64,000 bases of DNA from Pseudomonas sp. VD-NE ins (GCF_031882575.1 NZ_CP134772.1:5468501-5532500), one strand, 5' to 3'. Positions 15,868 to 27,132 are shown, numbered from the stretch's first letter. The notes: a model not told the origin generated them from the sequence alone. Translations and numbers: made by a program.

Positions 15868-16811
15868 CGCAACTTCTCCGCGACGCGCATGACGGCGCTA
15901 CGGGAACGTGGGTTGGCTTTGAGTTCGGCGTCGGAGGCCGTCTGCGCTTTGCCATGGACTTTGATTTTCGGTTCGAACGCGACGTGGCGAACCGGCAGGT
16001 TGCGCGGCAGGTTGTCGGCTTCGCCTTTCACCAGCTTGCGCATGAACAGTTTGACGATGCGGTCTTCCAGCGAGTGGAAGCTGATCACGACCAGACGACC
16101 GCCAATTTCCAGAGCGTCCAGCGCGGCTTCGAGGCCGGCTTCCAGATCACCCAATTCGTTGTTGACGTGAATACGCAAACCCTGGAATGCACGGGTGGCC
16201 GGGTTCTTGCCCTTTTCCCATGCCGGGTTGGCGACTTTCAATACTTCGGCCAGATCGGCGGTGCGCTCGAACGGCTTGATATCGCGACGCTCGGCGACGG
16301 CGCGAGCCATACGCCCGGAGAAACGTTCTTCGCCGTATTCCTTGAACACCCGGGCGATTTCCTCAGCCGGCGCGGTGTTGACGAATTCGGCAGCGCTGAT
16401 GCCACGGGACGGATCCATGCGCATGTCGAGGGGGCCGTCGTTGAGGAAACTGAAGCCGCGCTCAGCGTCGTCGAGCTGCGGCGAAGACACGCCCAGATCG
16501 AGCAGAATACCGCTGACCTTGCCGCTCAGACCTTGTTCAGCGACGACGGAACCGAGCTCGGCAAAGCTGCGCTGCACAACGACAAAGCGGCCGTCTTCGG
16601 CCGCTAGCGTTTGCCCGGTGGCAATCGCTTGTGGATCTTTGTCGAATCCGATGAGCCGACCGTCCGTGCCGAGCTGGCTGAGGATCAACCGGCTGTGTCC
16701 GCCGCGCCCGAACGTGCCGTCCAGATAGCAGCCATCAGGACGTACGGCGAGAGCCTCGACGGCTTCGTCAAGCAGTACGGTGATGTGGTTAAAGCCGCTA
16801 TCAATAGTCAC
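15864..16811 (-). CDS. rsmH: 16S rRNA m4C1402 methyltransferase RsmH (MraW)
   Basis: RsmH methylates N4 of C1402 in 16S rRNA using S-adenosylmethionine. The 315-residue protein begins with the typical [13 protein letters not shown] and carries the SAM-binding motif [11 protein letters not shown] at 30-40. [14 protein letters not shown] and the C-terminal [15 protein letters not shown] are also characteristic. It overlaps mraZ and ftsL by 4 bases each. Confidence 0.98.
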
Positions 16812-17263
16812 AGGATCAAATCACGCAGTTCATCAGGCATCGCGCCCGGTTGTTGAATGGCAGCAAGGTCAGCGGCAGATACCGCGTTCCATGCATCCTC
16901 GTCCCACAATTGGAACTTGTTCAGTTGGCCTACCAGCATTGCGCGCTTATCGAGCTTGGCGTATTCGCGCAGACGCGGTGGAACCAGAAAACGACCACTG
17001 CCATCGAGCTCAAGGTCGACGGCATTACCAATAAGCAAACGTTGCAGGCGACGGTTCTCTTCGCGAAGCGAAGGGAGTGCGCGCAACTTGGTTTCAATAA
17101 TTTCCCACTCGTCGAGCGGATAGACACACAGACACGGATCAACGGCATCAATGGTCACGATCAATTGGCCGGAACTACGCGAATCGAGCTCGTCACGGTA
17201 CCGGCTCGGCATGGCGAGACGGCCCTTTGCATCGAGACTGATAGCGTTAGCTCCGCGAAACAC
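16808..17263 (-). CDS. mraZ: transcriptional regulator MraZ
   Basis: MraZ is a ring-forming DNA-binding protein that controls its own cluster in several bacteria. The 151-residue protein has two tandem AbrB-like SpoVT domains, seen as [19 protein letters not shown] near the start and [19 protein letters not shown] near residue 90. It is the first gene of the cluster. Upstream lie a sigma70-like promoter and three AAGTGG boxes with 10-base spacing, the arrangement expected for autoregulation. Confidence 0.98.
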   Translation of the reverse strand: MFRGANAISLDAKGRLAMPSRYRDELDSRSSGQLIVTIDAVDPCLCVYPLDEWEIIETKLRALPSLREENRRLQRLLIGNAVDLELDGSGRFLVPPRLREYAKLDKRAMLVGQLNKFQLWDEDAWNAVSAADLAAIQQPGAMPDELRDLIL

Positions 17264-17303
17264 GTCTGCGTTTCTCCAATTTTTATCGTTTTGAGCTCAA
17301 AAA

Positions 17304-17329
17304 ACCCACTTCATGCCACTTTCCGCCAC
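17304..17329 (-). promoter_or_regulatory. putative MraZ operator: three AAGTGG boxes, 10-base period
   Basis: On the minus strand AAGTGG occurs three times at exactly 10-base spacing (GTGG cores at 17326-17329, 17316-17319 and 17306-17309). They lie between the predicted transcription start and the mraZ start codon. Tandem short GTGG-type repeats one helical turn apart are the known MraZ target layout in other bacteria. Binding here is inferred. Confidence 0.75.
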
Positions 17330-17337
17330 TTGCGCAC

Positions 17338-17367
17338 ACTATAGGAATGCGCCCACCACACCGTCAA
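17338..17367 (-). promoter_or_regulatory. sigma70-like promoter of the dcw cluster
   Basis: The minus strand reads TTGACG (17362-17367), an 18-base spacer, then TATAGT (17338-17343). Both hexamers are close to consensus. The start of transcription would fall near 17331, directly before the three MraZ boxes and about 68 bases before the mraZ start codon. Confidence 0.7.
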
Positions 17368-17664
17368 GGCGCGGATTAAAGGAAAACCCTTACAGAACGG
17401 AGATTTAGGAGCTTAAAAGGAGGTGTAACGACAATCTGGCGCAGACTTTCGACCCATAACTTGATGCAGCACTGATAGCTGCGCTCGAAAGTTAAAGTGA
17501 TTTGTTAAGAGTAAGATTTTTTCGGTATTACAAAAGCGCTTCTGCTGTTGATTGAAGCAAGGTGGGAAATGGCTATTACTGCGTTTGCCGCTGCCGAACT
17601 TTCAGAGCAGGCCTGCTGATATTACACAGCCCTGTTGCCAATGATTCAAGCAGGGAAAGAAAAA
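17368..17664. other. non-coding gap between rnpB and the mraZ promoter
   Basis: About 300 bases with no supportable gene. It is AT-richer than its surroundings. It holds small inverted repeats (GCAGGCCTGC near 17605-17616, and GCAGC/GCTGC near 17465-17482) and should contain the rnpB terminator, but I see no clear hairpin with a T-run. An AAAGGAGGTG stretch on the plus strand near 17417 resembles a ribosome binding site but no good ORF follows. Confidence 0.5.
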
Positions 17665-17666
17665 GG

Positions 17667-18020
17667 TGGAGAGTCGATCTGTAAGCCGGGTTCTGTCTTG
17701 AACAGTCATTCGTCTACGATGGCCATCACTGGACATCTTTAGCAACCTACCCGGTCCCAGCGCGGGCCACGCCTTGGGACCCTATTTGGTCTTGCTCCAA
17801 GTGGGGTTTACCTAGCCACGAACTGTTGCCAGACGTGCGGTGCGCTCTTACCGCACCTTTTCACCCTTACCGGCGCCGAAGCGCTTAGGCGGTTATTTTC
17901 TGTGGCACTTTCCGTAGGCTCACGCCTCCCAGGCATTACCTGGCACTTCGCCCTATGGAGCCCGGACTTTCCTCCCCCCCCTAATTTTCATAGAGGGCAG
18001 CGACTGTCCGATCGACTCTC
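17667..18020 (-). ncRNA. rnpB: RNase P RNA component (bacterial type A)
   Basis: RnpB is the catalytic RNA of RNase P, which removes 5' leaders from pre-tRNAs. Read on the minus strand, the region starts GAGTCGATCGGACAGTCGC and contains GAGGAAAGTCCGGGCTCC, the highly conserved CR-I block. The AGGTAATGCCTGGGAGGCG region and the 3' block ACAGAACCCGGCTTACAGA (CR-V) follow. The first and last bases pair (AGAGTCGAT with ATCGACTCT). The length of about 354 bases is normal. Ends are accurate to a few bases. It is flanked by rsmI and mraZ, as in other Pseudomonas. Confidence 0.96.
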
Positions 18021-18092
18021 CGCCGCGAAGGTTAACGGCAGAGCGCCCGAAGAACAAGCGCTAAAAGCCTCAAGACCGCTATGGGCGACGGC

Positions 18093-18998
18093 TTACACGC
18101 CTTTCTGTTTATCCAGCGCGACCTGATACAGCACGTTTTTGCGTTCGCCAGTGATCTGCGCTGCCAGCGCGGCGGCACGCTTGAGCGGCATCTCTTCAAG
18201 CAACAGATCGAGGATGCGCATCGCTTCGCTGCTGACGGCGTCTTCGGACTCCGGCGCCGTCCAGCCTGCCACCAACACTACGCATTCACCGCGCTGCTGG
18301 TTGCTGTCGGATTCGACGAACGCGCGCAGCTCAGCCAGCGGCAGACCTTTTAGCGTCTCGAAGGTTTTGGTGATTTCCCGGGCGAGCAATGCCTGACGCT
18401 CACCGCCGAACACTGCTTCCATATCCTGCAGGCATTCAAGAATGCGGTGCGGTGCTTCATAGAAGATCAATGTGCGCGGCTCTTCCTTGACGGCTTCCAG
18501 TCGCGCTTTGCGCCCGACCGATTTGGCCGGCAGAAAACCTTCGAAGATGAAGCGGTCGGACGGCAGACCGGCCGCCGACAGCGCGGCGATAAGGGCGCAG
18601 GCACCCGGCACCGGCACCACATTGATTCCAGCCGCACGAGCCTGGCGCACCAGGTGATAACCCGGATCGGAAATCAGCGGCGTGCCGGCATCGGAGATCA
18701 ACGCGACGTTATCACCCGCCAGCAACCGGGTAATAAAGCGGCTACCTTCATCTCTTTCGTTATGTTCGTGACAAGCAGCCAGCGGCGTGCCAATCCCGAA
18801 GTGCTGCATCAGGCGCGCCGAGTGGCGGGTGTCCTCGGCTGCGATCAAGGCGACTTCGCGGAGAATCTTCAGGGCCCGGGCGCTGATGTCGTCCAGGTTG
18901 CCGATGGGCGTCGCCACCACATAAAGCGAGCCAGCAGCGGAATTCAGGGAACCTGGAGCAGTCAAAGCGCACACCTCGTGATTGGTAAAAGCGGCCAT
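18093..18998 (-). CDS. rsmI: 16S rRNA 2'-O-ribose C1402 methyltransferase RsmI
   Basis: RsmI methylates the ribose of C1402 in 16S rRNA, the nucleotide whose base is methylated by RsmH encoded nearby. The 301-residue protein belongs to the tetrapyrrole methylase fold. It has LYVVATPIGNLDDIS near the start, AAEDTRHSARLMQHFGI, and the SDAGTPLISDPGYHLV SAM-binding segment. The first 25 residues before LYVVATPIG may be partly untranslated if a later start is used. It is divergent from lpoA. Confidence 0.96.
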   Translation of the reverse strand: MAAFTNHEVCALTAPGSLNSAAGSLYVVATPIGNLDDISARALKILREVALIAAEDTRHSARLMQHFGIGTPLAACHEHNERDEGSRFITRLLAGDNVALISDAGTPLISDPGYHLVRQARAAGINVVPVPGACALIAALSAAGLPSDRFIFEGFLPAKSVGRKARLEAVKEEPRTLIFYEAPHRILECLQDMEAVFGGERQALLAREITKTFETLKGLPLAELRAFVESDSNQQRGECVVLVAGWTAPESEDAVSSEAMRILDLLLEEMPLKRAAALAAQITGERKNVLYQVALDKQKGV

Positions 18999-19175
18999 TG
19001 TAGCGCGTCACGAGGCTTGCGATGCGCCTCGACCCACCCTGGTTTTGCACGCCGTTGTGCGCCGCCGCAACATTTACTCCAGCTAAATTGTCCGATTCAC
19101 GCCAGTAACATCGCGCCCCGGCCAGTGCTTGGGTACAATTCGACGCTAATTTGATCGAGTATCAGGAACACTTAC

Positions 19176-20986
19176 ATGATCGCTTGCCTGCGGCTGTTCA
19201 CTGCCCTCTGCCTCGCTGCCCTGTTGGCGGCTTGCGCCAGCTCCCCTTCCTCCAGCCTTGGCGAACTTCCACGGACCCCGGATGCCAGCATCGAGCAACT
19301 GCTCGAACAGGCTACCCAGGCGAAAACCCCGGAAAAAGCCGCTCTGTTGCGCCTCAGCGCTGCGGATCTGGCTTACCGCCAGGGCAATGCCGGACAGTCC
19401 GCGCAAATCCTGCAACAAGTGCCGATGGAGCAACTCAAGCCAGGCCAGCAGATTTTCGCCAGCACCTTGAACGCTGAACTGGCGATGACTCGCAATCAGC
19501 CGAAAGCCGCGCTGACTGCCCTGAGCCACCCGAGTCTGCAACACTTGGGCGAAATGCCTGAAGAGCAGCAAGTGCGCACCGGCACCGTCCACGCCCGCGC
19601 CCTTGAGGCCGACGGCCAGACACTGGCTGCCGCTCGCGAGCGCGTATTCATCGCGCCGATGCTGCAAGGCGAAGCCGCAAGCAAGAACCACGAAGCGATC
19701 TGGACCCTCATTGGCTCGCTGCCAACCGATCAACTGCAACCGAACACCACCGACGACCTCGGCGGCTGGATGGGCCTGGCCATGGCGGTGAAATCCGCTG
19801 GCACTCTGGAACAGCAGCAAGCCGCGATCGACACCTGGCGTGCGCAGAATCCAAAGCACCCGGCCGCGATCAACCTGCCGCTGCCGCTGACCAAACTCAA
19901 GGAACTGGCCAGCCAGCCGCTGAGCAAAATCGCCCTGCTGCTGCCACAGGATGGCCCTCTGGCCGCTGTCGGCAAGGCACTGCGTGAAGGCTTCATGGCT
20001 GCGCACTATCAGGCGCAACAGGCCGGACAGAAGCCGCCAGCGATCGAGTTCTACGACAGCTCCAAGCTGACCTCGATGGACGAGTTCTACCGCAAGGCTC
20101 AGGCTGATGGCGTGCAACTGGTCGTTGGCCCACTGGAAAAACCACTGGTCAAACAGCTGAGCACTCGCCCGCAACTGCCGATCACCACCCTCGCGCTGAA
20201 CTACAGCGAAGGCGATCAAGGCCCGGCGCAACTGTTCCAGTTTGGTCTGGCCGCCGAAGACGAAGCCCGCGAAGTTTCGCGCCGCGCCCGTGCCGATGGT
20301 CTGCACCGCGCCGCGATCATGGTGCCGAAAGGCGAATGGGGCGACCGCGTACTGCGCGCTTTCAGCCAGGACTGGCAAGCCAACGGTGGCAGCATCGTCG
20401 CCACCGAACGCGTTGATCAGCCGGTGCAACTGGCCCAGCAGATCGCCGACATGTTCCAACTGCGCCAAAGCGAAGCCCGCGCCAAGAGCCTGCAGAATGC
20501 TGCCGGTACCAACGTTGCCGCGCAGCCGTCGCGTCGTCAGGACATCGAATTCATCTTCCTCGCCGCCACGCCGCAACAGGCACAGCAGATCAAGCCGACC
20601 CTGAACTTCCAGTACGCCGGTGACGTTCCGGTTTACGCGACCTCGCACGTTTACAGCGCCAGCGGCGACGTGAATCAGTACAACGACATGAACGGCATTC
20701 GCTTCTGCGAAACCCCATGGCTGCTGGACAACAGCGATCCACTGCGTCAGCAAGTGGTTGCGCAATGGCCGCAAGCCGCCGGTAGCCTCGGTCGCCTGTA
20801 CGCGATGGGTGTGGATGCCTACCGCTTGGCTCCGCGCCTGGGTCAACTCAAGGCCCTGCCGGACAGCCGCATTGACGGTGAGTCGGGCAGCCTCGGCATG
20901 ACCCAGACCCAGCGTGTTGTGCGTCAGCTACCTTGGGCGCAGTTCGTCAGCGGTCAGGTTCAGCGCCTGCCGGACACCCCGCGCTG

Positions 20987-20987
<1 letters not shown>
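19176..20987 (+). CDS. lpoA: penicillin-binding protein activator LpoA-type lipoprotein
   Basis: LpoA is an outer-membrane lipoprotein that reaches through the peptidoglycan to stimulate PBP1A. The 603-residue protein has a lipoprotein signal peptide with lipobox LLAAC (C20). The N-terminal half is a helical TPR-like region and the C-terminal half, from about 260, is a periplasmic-binding-protein-like domain (KIALLLPQDGPLAAVGKALREG). It starts the rsmI-divergent block lpoA-yraN-diaA-dolP, the same order as in E. coli, which supports the call. Its stop shares a base with the yraN start. Confidence 0.93.
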
Positions 20988-22622
<1,635 letters not shown>

Positions 22623-22642
22623 TACACGATCTCCTACGTAAT

Positions 22643-22676
22643 AAAAAAGGCGATCCAACTGGATCGCCTTTTTTAT
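22643..22676. terminator. bidirectional intrinsic terminator between dolP and sspB
   Basis: A near-perfect hairpin (AAAAGGCGATCC, loop AACT, GGATCGCCTTTT) with an A-run on one side and a T-run on the other. It ends both dolP (plus) and sspB (minus). The last base touches the sspB stop codon. Confidence 0.9.
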
Positions 22677-23089
22677 TATTTCACCACTTTCAAACTAGGC
22701 CTGCCACTAGGGCGCGGTGGCTCACTGTCCGGTGGCGGCAAGTCGTCATCCGACTCGATCTCTTCTTCGTCATCCATGGGCGACTCGAGATCGAACACCA
22801 TGCCTTGACCGTTCTCCCGGGCGTAGATCCCCAGGATCGCGCTGATCGGCACGTACAGACTGTGCGGGACGCCACCGAAGCGACCCTCGAAGGTCACCAC
22901 GTCATTGTCCATGTGCAAATGACGCACAGCACTCGGCGAGATGTTCAGGACAATCTGCCCGTCACTGGCGAAACCCTGCGGCACCTGCACTGCCGGGTAT
23001 TCGGAATTGACCAGCATGTGCGGGGTGCAATCGTTATCAACAATCCACTCATAGAGCGCGCGGACCAGATAAGGTCGACTGGAGTTCAT
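22676..23089 (-). CDS. sspB: ClpXP protease specificity-enhancing factor SspB
   Basis: SspB is the adaptor that tethers ssrA-tagged and some other substrates to ClpXP. The 137-residue protein begins with the conserved RPYLVRALYEWIVDNDCTPH and contains GQIVLNISPSAVRHL and FGGVPHSLYVPISAILGIYA of the substrate-binding domain. The C-terminal tail is acidic then ends RPSLKVVK, resembling the ClpX-binding tail. It lies 16 bases after sspA. Confidence 0.97.
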   Translation of the reverse strand: MNSSRPYLVRALYEWIVDNDCTPHMLVNSEYPAVQVPQGFASDGQIVLNISPSAVRHLHMDNDVVTFEGRFGGVPHSLYVPISAILGIYARENGQGMVFDLESPMDDEEEIESDDDLPPPDSEPPRPSGRPSLKVVK

Positions 23090-23105
23090 AGCGGCTCCTT
23101 AAGCC

Positions 23106-23723
23106 TTAGCGCATATCGCGTTCGACACCAGACAGACTCGCCTGGAAAGCCTCACGCGCAAACGAGCGCTCCATATAATCAAGCAGCGGCTTGGCTGGCC
23201 GCGGCAGTTCAATACCCAGAATCGGCAAACGCCAGAGTATTGGCAATAGGCAGCAATCCACCAGACTTTGTTCCTCACTGAGGAAAAACGGCTTGTCGGC
23301 AAACAGCGGCGACACGCCCGTCAGGCTTTCACGCAATTCCTTGCGCGCCACGACACGCGCGGCCTCCTTGGACTTGGGATCCAGAATCAGATCCACCAGA
23401 CCACACCAGTCGCGCTGAATGCGATGAATCAGCAGGCGGCTGTTGGCACGCGCCACCGGATAAACCGGCATCAACGGCGGGTGCGGGTAACGCTCATCCA
23501 GATATTCCATCACCACGGTCGACTCCCACAACGCCAGGTCACGATCGACCAGCGTCGGCAGACTGCCGTAAGGGTTTACCTCAATCAGTTTAGGCGGCTG
23601 GCGACCAGCTTCCACATAAATGATCTCGGCGCTGACACCCTTCTCTGCAAGCACAATGCGCACTCGGTGGGAATAGTGGTCGGCGGGGTCGGAGTAACAG
23701 GCCAACCGATTGGTCACGCCCAT
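23106..23723 (-). CDS. sspA: stringent starvation protein A (SspA)
   Basis: SspA is a glutathione-S-transferase-fold protein that binds RNA polymerase and affects stress and virulence gene expression. The 205-residue protein has the thioredoxin-like N-domain ([22 protein letters not shown]) and [19 protein letters not shown]. It lacks the catalytic residues of true GSTs, as usual in SspA. It forms an operon with sspB. A very long terminator hairpin separates it from petC. Confidence 0.96.
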   Translation of the reverse strand: MGVTNRLACYSDPADHYSHRVRIVLAEKGVSAEIIYVEAGRQPPKLIEVNPYGSLPTLVDRDLALWESTVVMEYLDERYPHPPLMPVYPVARANSRLLIHRIQRDWCGLVDLILDPKSKEAARVVARKELRESLTGVSPLFADKPFFLSEEQSLVDCCLLPILWRLPILGIELPRPAKPLLDYMERSFAREAFQASLSGVERDMR

Positions 23724-23760
23724 GGCGATCCTCCTCGCTTGTTGAATTTGTCGGAACCGG

Positions 23761-23845
23761 AAAAACGCGCGCGCCCAGAGGGCGCCTCCCGCAACGTCTG
23801 GCTGACCAGAGTTGCGCTATCGGAGGCGCCCTTGGGCGCGCGCGA
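23761..23845 (-). terminator. unusually long terminator hairpin after petC
   Basis: The arms at 23766-23790 and 23821-23844 pair over about 24 bases with a one-base bulge. Inside, GCAAC/GTTGC and TCTGG/CCAGA pair again around a CTGA loop, so almost the whole 79 bases can fold. Read on the minus strand the arm is followed by TTTTT, so it looks like an intrinsic terminator for petABC placed before sspAB. Confidence 0.8.
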
Positions 23846-23868
23846 TTAACAGCAATGCTTGAAGCGTA

Positions 23869-24651
23869 TCAGTGCACGTCTTTCCAGTATTCACGCTTGA
23901 GCAGGTAGGCGAACACAAAGAAGAACGCCAGGTACAGCAAGACATAAGTACCGATGCGCTGATGTTGCAGCTTAACCGGGTTAGCCGAGTAAGCCAGGAA
24001 GGTTACCAGATTCTTGACCTTCTCATCGAACTGCTCTTCGTTCAGAGCACCGGATTTCGGCACGATGGTCAATTGATCGCACGCTTCATGGGTCAGAGGC
24101 GTGCCGGTCAGCGGATCATATTGCTTCTTGCCGTCTTCGACGATCTGCACCTGCTTGCAACCCACGACCTGACGACCTTGCAGGCCGACCAGCACGTTAG
24201 GCATGCCGACGTTCGGGAAGACCTTGTTGTTCACACCCCATGGACGTGCAGGATCTTCGTAGAACGAACGCAGATAACCGTAAAGCCAGTCGGTGCCACG
24301 CACACGGGCCACCAGGGTCAGGTCCGGCGGCGCTGCGCCAAACCAGGTCTTGGCGTCCGCCGGCTGCATGCCGATGTTCATGTGATCGCCGATCTTGGCA
24401 CCGGTGAACACCAGCTTCTCCAGCATCATTTCGTGCGGTACACCGAGATCATCGGCAACCCGCTCGTAACGCTGGAACTTGGCACTGTGACAACCCATGC
24501 AATAGTTGGCAAAGGTGCGTGCACCATCCTGCAAGGCAGCTTTGTCGGACACGTCGATGTCGACTTTTTCCAGCTCCGGACCACCGTGTTCAGCGGCGAA
24601 AGACAGCACAGGCAAAGCAGCAAAAATCAGAGCAAAAAATAACTTTTTCAT
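23869..24651 (-). CDS. petC: ubiquinol-cytochrome c reductase, cytochrome c1 subunit
   Basis: Cytochrome c1 passes electrons from the Rieske protein to soluble cytochrome c in the bc1 complex. The 260-residue protein has a Sec signal peptide ending LSFA, the haem-binding CMGCH motif near residue 52, and the PDLTLVARVRG stretch. A C-terminal membrane anchor (YVLLYLAFFFVFAYLLKREYWK) closes the protein. Unlike fused FbcH proteins it is separate from cytochrome b. It overlaps petB by one base. Confidence 0.98.
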   Translation of the reverse strand: MKKLFFALIFAALPVLSFAAEHGGPELEKVDIDVSDKAALQDGARTFANYCMGCHSAKFQRYERVADDLGVPHEMMLEKLVFTGAKIGDHMNIGMQPADAKTWFGAAPPDLTLVARVRGTDWLYGYLRSFYEDPARPWGVNNKVFPNVGMPNVLVGLQGRQVVGCKQVQIVEDGKKQYDPLTGTPLTHEACDQLTIVPKSGALNEEQFDEKVKNLVTFLAYSANPVKLQHQRIGTYVLLYLAFFFVFAYLLKREYWKDVH

Positions 24652-25865
24652 CAGCCAGTCACCCTTTCCGGAACCGGTTTGGTCTTCTCGAGCCTGGTGT
24701 AGAACGGCATCAGAATGAAGTAGGCGAAGTACAGGAAGGTGCAGACCTGCGACAGCAAGGTCCTCTCCGGCGTCGGCGCCAGAACACCGAGAACACCGAG
24801 AATCACGAACGAAATGCAGAACACCAGCAGCCAGATTTTGCTCAGCCAGCCTTTGTAGCGCATCGACTTGACCGGGCTGCGATCAAGCCACGGCAGTACG
24901 AACAGAACCGCAATCGCCGCCCCCATGGCGATAACGCCCATGAGTTTGTCAGGGATCGCCCGCAGGATGGCGTAGAACGGCGTGAAGTACCAAACCGGGG
25001 CAATATGCTCTGGCGTCTTGAACGGGTTGGCTTGCTCGAAGTTTGGCTTTTCGAGGAAATAACCGCCCATTTCCGGGAAGAAGAACACAATGAAGCAGAA
25101 GATAAACAGGAACACTACAACGCCGACAATGTCTTTGACGGTGTAGTACGGGTGGAAGGCAATGCCATCCAGCGGGATGCCGTTTTCGTCTTTGTGCTTC
25201 TTGATATCGACGCCATCAGGGTTGTTCGAACCCACTTCGTGCAGCGCCAGAATGTGCAGCACCACCAGACCGAGAATCACGATCGGCAGCGCGACCACGT
25301 GCAAGGCGAAGAAGCGGTTCAGGGTGATCCCGGAGATCAGATAGTCACCACGAATCCACTGGGTCAGGTCGTTACCGATGACCGGAATCGCACCGAACAG
25401 CGAGATGATTACCTGGGCCCCCCAGTAGGACATCTGACCCCATGGCAGCAGGTAACCCATGAACGCTTCGGCCATCAGCGCCAGATAAATCAGCATGCCG
25501 AAGACCCAGACCAGCTCACGCGGCTTCTGATAGGAGCCGTAGAGCAGACCACGGAACATGTGCAGATAAACCACGATGAAGAACGCCGAAGCACCGGTCG
25601 AGTGCAGCAGACGCAGGATCGAGCCGTACTCGACGTCACGCATGATGTATTCGACGGAGGCAAACGCCTCTTCTGCCGACGGCGTGTAGCTCATCGTCAG
25701 CCAGACACCGGTGACGATTTGATTCACCAGAACCAGCAGCGCCAGGGAGCCGAAGAAGTAGAAGAAGTTGAAGTTTTTTGGAGCGTAATACTTGCTGAGA
25801 TGGTCTTCCCACATTTTGGTCGCAGGAAAGCGCGCATCAACCCAATCCATGAACTTGCTCATCAC
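24651..25865 (-). CDS. petB: ubiquinol-cytochrome c reductase, cytochrome b subunit
   Basis: Cytochrome b is the membrane core of the bc1 complex and holds two b-type haems and both quinone sites. The 404-residue protein has about eight or nine membrane helices. The haem-ligand histidine pairs lie in HSTGASAFFIVVYLHMFRGL and HVVALPIVILGLVVLHILAL. It also has GYLLPWGQMSYWGAQVI and PEHIAPVWYFTPFYAILR, the latter with the Qo-site motif written PEHI. It overlaps petA by 4 bases and petC by 1. Confidence 0.98.
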   Translation of the reverse strand: MMSKFMDWVDARFPATKMWEDHLSKYYAPKNFNFFYFFGSLALLVLVNQIVTGVWLTMSYTPSAEEAFASVEYIMRDVEYGSILRLLHSTGASAFFIVVYLHMFRGLLYGSYQKPRELVWVFGMLIYLALMAEAFMGYLLPWGQMSYWGAQVIISLFGAIPVIGNDLTQWIRGDYLISGITLNRFFALHVVALPIVILGLVVLHILALHEVGSNNPDGVDIKKHKDENGIPLDGIAFHPYYTVKDIVGVVVFLFIFCFIVFFFPEMGGYFLEKPNFEQANPFKTPEHIAPVWYFTPFYAILRAIPDKLMGVIAMGAAIAVLFVLPWLDRSPVKSMRYKGWLSKIWLLVFCISFVILGVLGVLAPTPERTLLSQVCTFLYFAYFILMPFYTRLEKTKPVPERVTG

Positions 25866-26455
25866 GCTTTCTCCGTATCGACGCCAATGACAATCAGGTC
25901 ATCGGTCTCATAGGAATGCGGGGGAACTGGCAGGTTCAAAGGCGCAGGTTGCGACTTGTAGACGCGGCCAGCCAGATCGTAGTGAGAACCGTGGCAAGGG
26001 CAGAAATAGCCACCGACCCAGTCTTTACCGAGATCCGCAGGTGCCACTTCGGGACGGAAAGTTGGTGAGCAACCCAGGTGTGTGCAGATCCCGATCAGCA
26101 GCAGAATTTCCGGCTTGATCGAACGCACTTCAGGGTCGACATAGGTGGGTTGCGTGGAGTTTTTGGAGGTTGGATCGGAGAGCTGGCCCTCGATCTTCTT
26201 GAGATTCCCCAGGATTTCCTCGGTACGACGAACAATGAACACCGGCTGGCCGCGCCACTCAGCAATCATCTGCTGTCCTGGCTCGATTTTGCTGACATTC
26301 ACTTTCACCGGTGCACCAGCGGCTTTCGCCTTGGCACTGGGAAACCATGACCCCACGAACGGGACCGCAGCCCCCACCGCTCCTGCAGCACCCACCACGG
26401 ATGTGGCTGCTACCAAGAAGCGACGCCGGCCTGCATTCACGCCGTCATTGCTCAT
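25862..26455 (-). CDS. petA: ubiquinol-cytochrome c reductase, Rieske iron-sulfur subunit
   Basis: The Rieske protein carries the 2Fe-2S cluster that oxidises ubiquinol. The 197-residue protein has a twin-arginine-type N-terminus (AGRRRFLVAATSVVG) that serves as membrane anchor. The two cluster-binding boxes CTHLGC and CPCHGSHYD are intact. It is the first gene of petABC. Confidence 0.98.
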   Translation of the reverse strand: MSNDGVNAGRRRFLVAATSVVGAAGAVGAAVPFVGSWFPSAKAKAAGAPVKVNVSKIEPGQQMIAEWRGQPVFIVRRTEEILGNLKKIEGQLSDPTSKNSTQPTYVDPEVRSIKPEILLLIGICTHLGCSPTFRPEVAPADLGKDWVGGYFCPCHGSHYDLAGRVYKSQPAPLNLPVPPHSYETDDLIVIGVDTEKA

Positions 26456-26604
26456 TCAGTCCTCTCCCATCAGCTTTTGTGGCCTGTTAAATCAGGCATC
26501 TACTAAATAAATCAATGTTACTTATAAAAATTTTGCCGAGATGGTAATGAAAAGCCCCAATTCTGACAAGGGAATTACCCGGAGCTCGTACCCTCAAGCC
26601 TTGC

Positions 26605-26610
26605 AGTATA
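26605..26610 (-). promoter_or_regulatory. possible -10 of the petABC promoter
   Basis: TATACT on the minus strand lies 150 bases before petA, after the rpsI terminator. Upstream at 15-16 bases is TTGCCA/CTTGCC, a weak -35. Assignment is tentative. Confidence 0.4.
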
Positions 26611-26666
26611 GGGGGTCTACGGAAGTGGCAAGTTGTCGCAGCGCAATTCTTTAATAAATCACAGGC

Positions 26667-26706
26667 ATAAAAAAACGCCCGCTTCCGTGAGGAGGCGGGC
26701 GTTCTT
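26667..26706 (-). terminator. intrinsic terminator after rpsI
   Basis: The hairpin AACGCCCGC/GCGGGCGTT has an 11-12-base loop. On the minus strand it is followed by a run of T (A at 26669-26675 on the plus strand). It lies 20 bases after the rpsI stop. Confidence 0.85.
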
Positions 26707-26725
26707 TTTGAACGCGAAAGCGAAA

Positions 26726-27118
26726 TTAACGCTTCGAGTACTGCGGACGCTTACGCGCTTTACGCAGACCAACTTTCTTACGTTCAACTTCACGGGCGTC
26801 GCGAGTAACGAAGCCAGCTTTGCGCAGAGCGCCACGCAGGGTTTCGTCGTAGTCCATCAGAGCGCGAGTGATGCCGTGGCGGATTGCGCCAGCTTGACCA
26901 CTTACACCACCGCCGATCACGGTGACGTAGATGTCGAACTTCTCGACAGTCTCAGTCAGCTCCAGCGGCTGGCGAACTACCATGCGGGCAGTTTCGCGGC
27001 CGAAGAAGTTTTCCAGCGAACGGTTGTTGATGGAGATGTTACCAGTACCCGGACGCAGGAAAACGCGTGCGGTTGCGGTCTTGCGACGGCCAGTGCCGTA
27101 ATTTTGAGTCGCCGACAT
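26726..27118 (-). CDS. rpsI: 30S ribosomal protein S9
   Basis: S9 is a small-subunit protein whose C-terminal tail reaches toward the P-site tRNA. The 130-residue protein has [18 protein letters not shown] at the start, [22 protein letters not shown] in the middle, and the conserved basic end [12 protein letters not shown]. It lies 14 bases after rplM. Confidence 0.99.
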   Translation of the reverse strand: MSATQNYGTGRRKTATARVFLRPGTGNISINNRSLENFFGRETARMVVRQPLELTETVEKFDIYVTVIGGGVSGQAGAIRHGITRALMDYDETLRGALRKAGFVTRDAREVERKKVGLRKARKRPQYSKR

Positions 27119-27132
27119 AATGTACTATTCCG

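Noticed and set aside
19146..20846. 566-residue minus-strand frame opposite lpoA
   Set aside because: Shadow of a GC-rich gene; lpoA has a lipobox, known domains and conserved neighbours.
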